A model generated the notes under the pieces. The model searched no databases and was not told the origin of the DNA. It saw nothing but the letters and a program-made list of their open reading frames with translations. A stretch of DNA of 29,123 nucleotides from a virus: IMG/VR virus record IMGVR_UViG_3300020171_002226, positions 1 through 29,123 of that record; one strand, 5' to 3'. Shown here in pieces: positions 6,461 to 12,108 of the stretch (positions are counted from its first letter, which is position 1; the number at the start of each line of letters is the position of its first letter). Made by a program: the position numbers and the translations under genes.

Positions 6461-7007
6461 ATTCAAGAAAAACCCAAGCTTTTATATTTATTTCATCCAT
6501 GTTTCTATTTTTGGTAACTGAATGCCGAATACTTTCATGCAATTCTGTTGGAACATAAATTACGTTAATTTCATCGAGATGATGTCCATGGCTTCCTTCA
6601 AACCATTCATTTAAAGGATTAAAACCTAAATTTCGAACGCGTTTAGCATTAGCTCTTTTTCTAACTTCTTTACCTTTAGGAGTTTGTTTATATTCTTTTT
6701 GATGTTCGTTAATTTTTTCTTTATTATCTTGATAATATTCTTGTTGGTATTTTTTAATTTGTTCTTTATTATCTTGATAATATTCTTTACTCTCTTCTTT
6801 ATTATCTTGTCGGTATTCTTTACCATATTCGTTAATTTCTTCTTTATTATTTTGATAATATTCTTTTTGATAGTCTTTTTGATATTCTTTTTGATATTCT
6901 TTTTGATTTATTTCATAACATCCTTTAGAACAGTATTTCTGAATATTATTATAACTTTCGAATTCTAAACCACAAATTAAACATATCATCACCATTATAA
7001 ATTTCAT
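6447..7007 (-). CDS. HNH-family putative homing endonuclease (copy C, intact)
   Basis: A 186-aa minus-strand product and the best complete member of the family here. Order: zinc finger MICLICGLEFES..KYCSKGCYE, about 80 residues of KEYYQDNKEE-type repeats (charged, helical, probably an extended linker), KGKEVRKRANAKRVRNLG, and the catalytic-looking core NPLNEWFEGSHGHHLDE, VIYVPTELHESIRHSV, NMDEIN. It presumably cuts DNA and promotes its own spread; no activity is proven. It lies just past the convergent MCM-like gene. Its C-terminus FLESQSY is shared with copy E, its closest relative here. Confidence 0.75.
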   Translation of the reverse strand: MKFIMVMICLICGLEFESYNNIQKYCSKGCYEINQKEYQKEYQKDYQKEYYQNNKEEINEYGKEYRQDNKEESKEYYQDNKEQIKKYQQEYYQDNKEKINEHQKEYKQTPKGKEVRKRANAKRVRNLGFNPLNEWFEGSHGHHLDEINVIYVPTELHESIRHSVTKNRNMDEINIKAWVFLESQSY

Positions 7008-7048
7008 TTATAATATGCAAACAATAATTACTAAAATACAATATAGAT

Positions 7049-7062
7049 AAGTATATATACTT
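7049..7062 (+). promoter_or_regulatory. TATA promoter
   Basis: AGTATATATACTTA, 9 bp before ATG 7072 and 18 bp before an in-frame ATG at 7081. The spacing favours the second ATG as the true start. Confidence 0.5.
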
Positions 7063-7071
7063 AAACGACAT

Positions 7072-7494
7072 ATGGTAAGTATGACTAGTTGGAAGCGTAT
7101 GAAGAAACTTTTTAAAATCGCAATGCGCAAAATAGGCAATCCGCCTATAAAATTAGTTACCCCAACAATGTGGGATAAGTTGTTTCCGGAATTTAAACTT
7201 GGTGATTGTTATGGTAGGTGTAGTATTGAGCATAGAATTATAGTATGTCGATATGTCGATGTTCATTCTTCCTTCCAAATTACCGATACCATCTTACATG
7301 AAGCAATGCATATCTTATTTAGGTATAAACCGCATTGGTGGATTGAATGTGCCGCAATGAAAGTTAATGGAGTGTATATACGTGGTTTCTTTACGAGTAA
7401 ATATCATAGGGTGTTGAGTGATGTATCTAATCGTAAGCGACTATTATATTTAATTAGATGCACATCAGAACGAATGCGCCAATTAGAGCAATAA
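7072..7494 (+). CDS. HExxH zinc metallopeptidase-like protein (140 aa)
   Basis: Residues 76-80 are HEAMH in the helix TDTILHEAMHILF, the zinc-binding and catalytic motif of metallopeptidases; Glu 92 in WWIECAAM could be the third ligand. The basic N-terminus (WKRMKKLFKIAMRKIG) suggests binding to nucleic acid or membrane. It could be a SprT-like or other small gluzincin; the subfamily is not clear. ATG 7081 (MTSWKRM) may be the real start because 7072 lies too near the TATA box. It is flanked by an HNH-family gene on the left and a new promoter on the right. Confidence 0.6.
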   Translation: MVSMTSWKRMKKLFKIAMRKIGNPPIKLVTPTMWDKLFPEFKLGDCYGRCSIEHRIIVCRYVDVHSSFQITDTILHEAMHILFRYKPHWWIECAAMKVNGVYIRGFFTSKYHRVLSDVSNRKRLLYLIRCTSERMRQLEQ

Positions 7495-7506
7495 CTTTAA
7501 ATACTA
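7495..7506 (+). promoter_or_regulatory. TATA promoter
   Basis: CTTTAAATACTA followed by TTAAGATATAT, 32 bp before ATG 7539; it starts just after the stop of the HExxH gene. Confidence 0.55.
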
Positions 7507-7538
7507 TTAAGATATATTAGGTTTGAGCGTGATAAATA

Positions 7539-7787
7539 ATGAGCAGTAAAAATCCAAGATCCCCCTTTCTTGCAAGTATAAAAAATTTAAGCGGCTGGGG
7601 TTATATTGACCGTAAATATGCACTATATACTCCTCATCGATCTTTAGCATCTTATGGTAAAAATATGAAGAGATTCTGGCAGACTAAATTTATGCAGCAA
7701 TTAGATATTGAAAAGTCACGTGTTGTAATTGAGGATAGAATATGGATGATTACCGCTAATGATGGTGTGCTGGCGGAGATGAGTTAA
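7539..7787 (+). CDS. Hypothetical protein (82 aa)
   Basis: First gene after the 7495 promoter. It contains KNLSGWGYIDRKYALYTPHRSL and MKRFWQTKFMQQL, with a basic and aromatic composition; no motif is recognised. Its TAA overlaps the next ATG (TAATG), so the two are coupled. Confidence 0.55.
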   Translation: MSSKNPRSPFLASIKNLSGWGYIDRKYALYTPHRSLASYGKNMKRFWQTKFMQQLDIEKSRVVIEDRIWMITANDGVLAEMS

Positions 7788-7921
7788 TGACCAAAATCGA
7801 AGAATATTTAAAATTTGTAAAAACATCAAATCAACATGAAGTATCAATTTATAAATATGTTTATGCAAAGGAGATAGATTATTCATATGATATCAGACAT
7901 GACGACCCAAATTACAGTTGA
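7787..7921 (+). CDS. Small hypothetical protein (44 aa)
   Basis: ATG 7787 overlaps the previous stop. The product MTKIEEYLKFVKTSNQHEVS continues to RHDDPNYS and runs 35 bp into the HD-domain gene in another frame. The coupling supports it, but the long overlap leaves some doubt about either this stop or the start of the next gene. Confidence 0.45.
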   Translation: MTKIEEYLKFVKTSNQHEVSIYKYVYAKEIDYSYDIRHDDPNYS

Positions 7922-8714
7922 TAAAACACAAACGGATATCGCAAAAGAACGCATTAGAGATGAATTCATTAACATAATAATGAGTCCTAATCGTGTTAAG
8001 GGCTTTAAGTTATTGGATAAATTTAGTCTACTAAAACAACTTATACCTGAATTCGAAGCGTTGAAGGGTTTACCTGCGGGAGATGTGAAACACCATCCCG
8101 AAAAAGATGTATTCATTCACACCATTGCAGCACTTGCGTCACTAAAAAAGAATGCATCGCTTGAGTTAATACTTGCAACATTGCTACACGACATCGGAAA
8201 ACCAGCAACACAAAATGAAAATCATTTTTATAACCATGATATTGTTGGTGCCGAAATAGCAGATAACATACTAAAACGCATAGGGTTTACAAATGTTGTA
8301 AGAAGTCGAGTAAAGTTTTTAATCGCTAATCATATGAGGATGCACATTTTTAATGATATGCGAAGATCAAAAAAGATTCGCTTAATTCAGCATGAGCAAT
8401 TTTCTGATTTGTGGGATTTACTTCGAGCAGACATAATGGTTGCTGAAGACATGTATAAAGTGGATATTATACAACAATTTAAGAGTGAGTTGTATCATCG
8501 ACTGACACCACAGGTGAGATTAATAACCGGGTATGATGTACTTAAGTCGGGCATAAAACCCGGACCCGAAGTTGCAATAATACTTACTGAAATCGAAGAT
8601 CAAATACTTGAAGGTAAAATAGTTGATAGAGCTGGCGCATTAAGAATGCTGTATAGAATGCAGGTGAATAGGATATTAGATAGGCGAAAAGAGGTATCAA
8701 TAATATTGAGTTGA
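7887..8714 (+). CDS. HD-domain protein derived from a class II CCA-adding enzyme, lacking the nucleotidyltransferase head
   Basis: Residues 20-60 (KERIRDEFINIIMSPNRVKG, LLDKFSLLKQLIPEFEALKG) match the RNA-binding body of bacterial tRNA nucleotidyltransferase/poly(A) polymerase. The HD phosphohydrolase domain follows: H78, HD 101-102 in LLHDIGKP, H117 and H149 in ANHMRM. The tail LITGYDVLKSGIKPGPEVAI matches the helical neck after the HD domain in that family. The catalytic GS..D.D head is absent, so CCA addition is not expected. The HD site may give phosphatase or phosphodiesterase activity on nucleotides or RNA ends. An in-frame ATG at 7899 is an alternative start. Confidence 0.75.
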   Translation: MISDMTTQITVDKTQTDIAKERIRDEFINIIMSPNRVKGFKLLDKFSLLKQLIPEFEALKGLPAGDVKHHPEKDVFIHTIAALASLKKNASLELILATLLHDIGKPATQNENHFYNHDIVGAEIADNILKRIGFTNVVRSRVKFLIANHMRMHIFNDMRRSKKIRLIQHEQFSDLWDLLRADIMVAEDMYKVDIIQQFKSELYHRLTPQVRLITGYDVLKSGIKPGPEVAIILTEIEDQILEGKIVDRAGALRMLYRMQVNRILDRRKEVSIILS

Positions 8715-8718
8715 AATT

Positions 8719-8838
8719 ATGACAAGTAAATATGAAAAACTTTGTGCCGCAGCAAGAGAAAAATGTGGATTAGAACCGGATGTGGATGAAACACTATTTT
8801 GCGAATATTGCCTTGCAAAGTATGTCTGTGAGGTTTGA
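8719..8838 (+). CDS. Cys-containing mini-protein (39 aa)
   Basis: ATG 8719 lies 4 bp after the HD gene stop. The product MTSKYEKLCAAAREKCGLEP then DVDETLFCEYCLAKYVCEV has five Cys with a CEYC knuckle, suited to zinc binding. It is the last gene before the promoter of the structured RNA. Confidence 0.5.
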   Translation: MTSKYEKLCAAAREKCGLEPDVDETLFCEYCLAKYVCEV

Positions 8839-8841
8839 GCG

Positions 8842-8856
8842 AAAACTATAAATACT
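8842..8856 (+). promoter_or_regulatory. TATA promoter of the structured RNA
   Basis: AAAACTATAAATACT with the same context as protein-gene promoters. No start codon with a usable frame follows for 180 bp; a start site near 8876-8882 is expected, at the first helix. Confidence 0.65.
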
Positions 8857-8874
8857 CATACGTCGTATATAGAT

Positions 8875-9036
8875 TTGTGCGAGAAGTGCATATCCGTTAT
8901 CGGACTGTCATTATCTCGCAACATAACTTCGCCTAATAGAGCCAAACAGAACACCGGCTTAAGACGGAAGACTATATTAGGTTATATCGGGGTGACAAGT
9001 TCTCGTCTGAACGCGACAGTTGCCACCCATTATATC
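8875..9036 (+). ncRNA. Orphan structured non-coding RNA with its own promoter
   Basis: No frame of useful length exists here, but nested helices do. TGCGAGA 8878-8884 pairs with TCTCGCA 8914-8920, enclosing TCCG/CGGA 8893-8904. CCTAATA 8932-8938 pairs with TATTAGG 8975-8981, extended by ATAA/TTAT (8923-8926 with 8982-8985) and enclosing AGCC/GGCT (8940-8943 with 8956-8959). GGGTG 8990-8994 pairs with CACCC 9024-9028, continued past one mismatch by CAA/TTG and enclosing GTTC/GAAC (8999-9012). A T-rich stretch at 9030-9040 could end it. ACAGAACACCGGCTTA (8947-8962) resembles conserved region V of RNase P RNA, but the partner region I (GGAGGAAAGUCC-like) is not evident, so I do not call RNase P. 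Function unknown. Confidence 0.65.
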
Positions 9037-9046
9037 TTTTAAGCAT

Positions 9047-9060
9047 AACTATAAATACTA
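9047..9060 (+). promoter_or_regulatory. TATA promoter before the ligase run
   Basis: AACTATAAATACTA then TTAAGACATATATAGG; it is placed for the small genes at 9080-9344 and the ligase. Confidence 0.65.
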
Positions 9061-9079
9061 TTAAGACATATATAGGATT

Positions 9080-9253
9080 GATGATAAATATGTTGAAGCC
9101 ATACATCCGCATATTATAATAAATGTGGGTGAGAATGTTGATGTTATCAAATATCCTATTAACGGTACAATATCTGAAAAATTAGATTATATTAAACTTA
9201 TACATGAACTCGGTATTTCAACATCAATGGATAATGATGATATTATACGGTGA
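9080..9253 (+). CDS. Hypothetical protein (about 58 aa; start uncertain)
   Basis: The frame reads DDKYVEAIHPHIIINVGENV then DVIKYPINGTISEKLDYIKL and ends TSMDNDDIIR. The protein-like sequence begins at 9080 right after the expected transcription start, but no ATG is in frame there; the first standard start is GTG 9125, which would discard 15 plausible residues. An ATT start at 9077 or a lost base at an ATG is possible. Function unknown. Confidence 0.4.
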   Translation, partial: DDKYVEAIHPHIIINVGENVDVIKYPINGTISEKLDYIKLIHELGISTSMDNDDIIR

Positions 9254-9257
9254 AAAT

Positions 9258-9344
9258 ATGAATTACCAAACCAAAATGATTATCGCGGGATCATATATTG
9301 TGTTAACGTTACTTGTAATGTATGTCATAGGAAAATTATTATGA
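9258..9344 (+). CDS. Single-pass membrane mini-protein (28 aa)
   Basis: MNYQTKMIIAGSYIVLTLLV then MYVIGKLL: a short polar head and one hydrophobic segment (residues 7-25). Its TGA overlaps the ligase ATG (ATGA). Length alone is weak evidence; the coupling supports it. Confidence 0.45.
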   Translation: MNYQTKMIIAGSYIVLTLLVMYVIGKLL

Positions 9345-10447
9345 AATCTAAAATATTATTTCAGAAAACAAAAACGGGTGCAATTAATCAATGGCGCATT
9401 TATACCATTGATAATATAATTTACACCGAATATGGACAAGTAGGCGGCAAACTTCAAACAACTTGCGGGCTTGAATGCATTGCGACAAATGTTGGAAGGG
9501 CGAATGAGCGTAATCCAATACAACAGGCTGAATTCGAAGCAGAAGCGCAAATTAAGCAGCAACTGAGATTAAAATATTCAGAAAGTATTGATGACGCCAT
9601 GGAAGTACGCATTCAACCTATGCTTGCAAATGACGGAAAAAAAGCAAAATTGTCATTTCCGGTTGACGTACAGCGGAAATATGACGGGCTTAGATGTTTA
9701 TCAATATTTGAAGATGGTGTGCGCAAGCTAAGAAGCCGTGGTAATAAGCCTTATTCAATTCCGCATATAGAAAAAGAATTAGCTAAGATAATACCGGAAG
9801 GTGTTATGACAGATGGTGAACTTTACATTCACGGGATGTCATTGCAACAGATCAATTCTTTAGTTAAGCGCGATCAAATTGAATCTTTAAAGTTAGAGTA
9901 TCATGTATATGATTCACCGGGAGAGGGTACATGGAAAGATCGCCGCGCAAAACTTGAAGCACTTAAATTTAATGATACAATTAAATTCGTTGAAACTTTT
10001 ACAGTAAATTCAGTTGAAGAGATTGTGGCCCTTCACGATCAATTCATTCAGGAAGGTTACGAGGGCGCAATTATACGATTACATACCGGTCTTTATGAAT
10101 TCGGCAAGAGATCGAGATCATTGTTAAAGTGGAAGAATTTTTCCGATGCCGAATTTGAGATCGTGGGTATGAGTGTTGGAACTGGTAAGATGTCTGAGTG
10201 CCCAATATTCCTATGTAAGAATGACTTGAATGACCTTACATTCAACGTGGTGCCACTTGGTACAATGGAAGCGCGCAAGGAAATGTTGCAACACGATAGT
10301 GTTGGTAAACTTTTAACGGTCAAGTTCATCGGTCGCACCGAAGATGGAATCCCAAAGTTCGCAACAGGAAAGACAATAAGAATAAATGAAGACATAGATA
10401 AATTATGGTATTTAAAAAAGGACAGAAAGGTTGGAACAAAGGTCTAA
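9341..10447 (+). CDS. ATP-dependent DNA ligase with N-terminal WGR-like domain
   Basis: Seals nicks through a lysyl-AMP intermediate. The nucleotidyltransferase motifs are in order: KYDG with catalytic Lys 113 (113-116), RSRG (131-134), DGELY (158-162), EGAIIR (241-246), LLKWK (261-265). A short OB domain ends PKFATGKTIR (about 339-348). Residues 1-60 (WRIYTIDNIIYTEYGQVGGK) resemble a WGR domain, seen in a minority of small ligases and in PARPs. At 368 aa it is of the compact viral/bacterial kind, not the roughly 550-600 aa archaeal Lig1. The last 14 codons overlap an HNH endonuclease gene, so the C-terminal residues after KLW may be altered by its arrival. Confidence 0.9.
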   Translation: MKSKILFQKTKTGAINQWRIYTIDNIIYTEYGQVGGKLQTTCGLECIATNVGRANERNPIQQAEFEAEAQIKQQLRLKYSESIDDAMEVRIQPMLANDGKKAKLSFPVDVQRKYDGLRCLSIFEDGVRKLRSRGNKPYSIPHIEKELAKIIPEGVMTDGELYIHGMSLQQINSLVKRDQIESLKLEYHVYDSPGEGTWKDRRAKLEALKFNDTIKFVETFTVNSVEEIVALHDQFIQEGYEGAIIRLHTGLYEFGKRSRSLLKWKNFSDAEFEIVGMSVGTGKMSECPIFLCKNDLNDLTFNVVPLGTMEARKEMLQHDSVGKLLTVKFIGRTEDGIPKFATGKTIRINEDIDKLWYLKKDRKVGTKV

Positions 10448-10974
10448 CTAAAAAAAATGATGAAAGAGTTAGAAAATCGGCAGAAAACATGAAAGGAATC
10501 TCAAAATCAGAATCTCACAAAGAAAAACTTAGACAAGTAAATTTAGGAAAGAAATATTCTAAAGAAACTAATCAGAAAAAAGCATGTCCTGGAGAAAAGA
10601 ATGGAAATTTTGGAAAACGTGGTGTAGAAACAACACAATTTGGTAAATTTAATGAAGAATCACCAAATTGGAAAGGAGGAAAATCATCTATATATGCTCT
10701 TATAAGATATTCTTCTAAATATTCAGAATGGAGAAGGGCAATCTTCGATCGTGACAACTTCACTTGTCAACATTGTCACAAGAAGAGTGAAGGAGATATT
10801 GAGGCACATCACATAAATATTTTAAGAGAATATAATATTACAAATACAGAACAAGCATATAATTGTCCAGAACTCTGGTTTTTAGAAAATGGTATAACAT
10901 TATGTATAAATTGTCACAAAGAGACAGATAATTATGGAAATAAAAAATTAAAACAAGTAAATAAAGAGAAATAA
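10405..10974 (+). CDS. HNH homing endonuclease with NUMOD3 motifs
   Basis: Starts inside the 3' end of the ligase gene (43 bp overlap) in another frame. N-terminal GWNKGLTKK, MKGISKSESHKEKL and NLGKKYSKET are NUMOD3-type DNA-binding repeats; SPNWKGGKSS marks the linker. The C-terminal HNH nuclease core is RDNFTCQHCHKKSEGDIEAH with HHIN and LCINCHKE: two zinc-binding CxxC pairs around the His pair. Such enzymes cut alleles that lack them and spread by repair. It has the same design and start context (ATG amid the end of a replication gene) as the one inside the polymerase gene at 26276. Confidence 0.85.
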   Translation: MVFKKGQKGWNKGLTKKNDERVRKSAENMKGISKSESHKEKLRQVNLGKKYSKETNQKKACPGEKNGNFGKRGVETTQFGKFNEESPNWKGGKSSIYALIRYSSKYSEWRRAIFDRDNFTCQHCHKKSEGDIEAHHINILREYNITNTEQAYNCPELWFLENGITLCINCHKETDNYGNKKLKQVNKEK

Positions 10975-10988
10975 AAGAGGTAATAAAT

Positions 10989-11117
10989 ATGACAGTAGTA
11001 TCACATAAATTCATGAAAGAAAAACCTGAACAGAAATATTCAGTAAAACAAATGCTCCCATATGAGACAAGAATAAAGAAAGCAGAAGCGAATAAATTAA
11101 GAAAAGCAGCGATATAG
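10989..11117 (+). CDS. Basic hypothetical protein (42 aa) overlapping tRNA-Gln
   Basis: GAGGT stands 9 bp before ATG 10989. The product MTVVSHKFMKEKPEQKYSVK goes on to RIKKAEANKLRKAAI. The final codons and TAG lie in the tRNA-Gln acceptor stem (10 bp overlap). It is basic, with no known domain. It may be real, or a displaced remnant left by the HNH insertion. Confidence 0.4.
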   Translation: MTVVSHKFMKEKPEQKYSVKQMLPYETRIKKAEANKLRKAAI

Positions 11118-11249
11118 TGTAGAGGTCAATCATTCTGGACTTTGAAAGATATTATAGGACAGGAATTCGCACAAAGACCACTCATGCGTGTGGTCAGTTC
11201 TGATATCTAAAGCTATCCAGAATCTGAGGTTCGAATCCTCATATCGCTA
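11108..11249 (+). tRNA. tRNA-Gln(UUG) with a bulge-helix-bulge intron
   Basis: Acceptor AGCGATA (11108-11114) pairs with TATCGCT (11242-11248), discriminator A 11249. Anticodon stem CTGGA 11135-11139 pairs with TCCAG 11216-11220; loop CTTTGA then A 11215; anticodon TTG at 11142-11144. T arm TGAGG TTCGAAT CCTCA. A 69-bp intron (11146-11214) lies between positions 37 and 38. CTTT/AAAG forms the 4-bp central helix with 3-base bulges GAA and CTA, and AGATAT/ATATCT the intron stem: the classic archaeal splicing-endonuclease substrate. Starting with A and ending TA is usual for archaeal tRNA-Gln. Confidence 0.93.
11146..11214 (+). other. Archaeal tRNA intron (bulge-helix-bulge)
   Basis: 69 bp with an internal hairpin: AGATAT (11147-11152) pairs with ATATCT (11202-11207), and AGACCAC (11175-11181) with GTGGTC (11189-11194). 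Cuts are expected between GA and A at the 5' bulge and between CT and A at the 3' bulge. Confidence 0.88.
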
Positions 11250-11252
11250 TAA

Positions 11253-11323
11253 CTCGATATAGTGTAATAGTAGCACGTAAGGCTGTAGACCTTGTAGTGT
11301 TGGTGCAATTCCGACTATCGAGA
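11253..11323 (+). tRNA. tRNA-Tyr(GUA), atypical D and T loops
   Basis: Acceptor CTCGATA (11253-11259) pairs with TATCGAG (11316-11322), discriminator A; C1-G72 is the archaeal tRNA-Tyr identity pair. D stem GTGT/GCAC with a 7-base loop AATAGTA that lacks the GG pair. Anticodon arm TAAGG CTGTAGA CCTTG gives GTA. T stem GTTGG/CCGAC, loop TGCAATT, with G in place of the almost universal U55. The loss of both G18G19 and U55 removes the usual elbow contacts. It lies 3 bp after tRNA-Gln, so the two are probably one transcript. Confidence 0.85.
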
Positions 11324-11326
11324 TAC

Positions 11327-11341
11327 AAAACTATAAGTACT
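11327..11341 (+). promoter_or_regulatory. TATA promoter
   Basis: AAAACTATAAGTACT, 34 bp before ATG 11376. Confidence 0.6.
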
Positions 11342-11375
11342 ATAACTTACAATCTAATAATTAGAGGCAATAATC

Positions 11376-11651
11376 ATGAATAAACAAGAATTTATAAATT
11401 TTATAGAAACCAAAGCAAAGCTGAAATACACTAAAGATTCATATGGTAATTATAAGGCTACAGATTCTAAGGGAATTGTTATCAGATATAAAATTCAAGC
11501 AACTTCTGTAAGACACGAGAGACAAGACGCATACGAAGATTTTGACGGAAAGAAACAAAATATGTGGACAAAACTTTGGTCTGAATATTATAAAAATCTT
11601 GAAATTAATCTTGAGACAGGAAGGCTAAGAAGAATCAGCAACCAAAAGTAG
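11376..11651 (+). CDS. Hypothetical protein (91 aa)
   Basis: Has its own TATA box and reads MNKQEFINFIETKAKLKYTK, then DSYGNYKATDSKGIVIRYKI and a C-terminal NLETGRLRRISNQK. It is basic and beta-rich in the middle, with no Cys, signal peptide or membrane segment. No family is recognised. It sits between tRNA genes. Confidence 0.6.
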   Translation: MNKQEFINFIETKAKLKYTKDSYGNYKATDSKGIVIRYKIQATSVRHERQDAYEDFDGKKQNMWTKLWSEYYKNLEINLETGRLRRISNQK

Positions 11652-11655
11652 AAAG

Positions 11656-11767
11656 ATGACGTGGAGATATAATAGTCATTGAAGTGTAACAGCTTCAATT
11701 ACCGACAGGACTGAAAAGTACTACGCACGATCCGAGAAAGATATTACTCCCTAAGGTCCTGTCGTCA
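11656..11767 (+). ncRNA. Structured segment before tRNA-Ala, possible small RNA
   Basis: No gene fits here. ATTGAAG 11678-11684 pairs perfectly with CTTCAAT 11693-11699 (8-base loop). CGACAGGAC 11703-11711 pairs perfectly with GTCCTGTCG 11756-11764 across 44 bases. TGACG 11657-11661 can pair with CGTCA 11763-11767 as an alternative. No T-loop or anticodon arm is visible, so it is not a normal tRNA. It may be an RNA processed with tRNA-Ala, or the hairpin end of the upstream transcript. Confidence 0.4.
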
Positions 11768-11794
11768 CAATACAAAACTATAATGTATGGTATA

Positions 11795-11867
11795 GGGGCA
11801 GTAGCTCTAACGGAAGAGCGCGGCATTTGCAATGCCGAGGCTGTGGGTTCGATTCCCATCTGCTCCA
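11795..11867 (+). tRNA. tRNA-Ala(UGC)
   Basis: Acceptor GGGGCAG pairs with CTGCTCC, containing the G3-U70 pair that defines alanine tRNA; discriminator A 11867. Anticodon arm CGGCA TTTGCAA TGCCG gives TGC. T arm GTGGG TTCGATT CCCAT is canonical. No intron and no encoded CCA. An ACTATAATG TATA-like site lies at 11777-11785. Confidence 0.95.
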
Positions 11868-11892
11868 TTCATAATACGAGTAAAAAAACCGC

Positions 11893-11908
11893 AAACTATA
11901 TATACTAA
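11893..11908 (+). promoter_or_regulatory. TATA promoter
   Basis: CAAACTATATATACTA then ATAAAACAAT, 32 bp before ATG 11941. Confidence 0.6.
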
Positions 11909-11940
11909 TAAAACAATATACATATAAGAGATGATTATAA

Positions 11941-12108
11941 ATGAAAGCAAATATTTCAGTTCCAAAAGACGATTCCTGTATATTTTGTGACCAAGAATGC
12001 CCTGAAGATGTGTACGATTGCATGATTTTACAACAGGCGATGAATTCAAAAAAAGCGGTTTACAAATGGTGCTGGGTCAAAAATGAGAAAACACCAAAGG
12101 AAAAGTAA
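11941..12108 (+). CDS. Cys-rich mini-protein (55 aa)
   Basis: CIFCDQECPEDVYDCM and KWCWVK give five Cys with a CxxC knuckle; probably zinc-binding. It starts 32 bp after a TATA box, and its TAA is followed at once by ATG 12109 (TAAATG), so it forms an operon with the next two genes, which are also Cys-rich. Confidence 0.55.
   Translation: MKANISVPKDDSCIFCDQECPEDVYDCMILQQAMNSKKAVYKWCWVKNEKTPKEK

Noticed and set aside
6684-6968. + strand frame rich in F, I and L
   Set aside because: Antisense of the KEYYQDN linker repeats of copy C; the same artefact occurs at 4627-4860, 23483-23674 and 28824-29102.
8875-9036. Calling the structured RNA an RNase P RNA
   Set aside because: Only a conserved-region-V-like stretch is seen; region I and the expected P1-P4 layout are not found.
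11656-11767. A further tRNA with intron
   Set aside because: No T-loop, anticodon arm or acceptor stem pattern can be placed.
11778-12049. Minus-strand frames over tRNA-Ala (products with WESNPQP or GNRTHSLGIAN)
   Set aside because: Classic false frames produced by the antisense of a tRNA gene.
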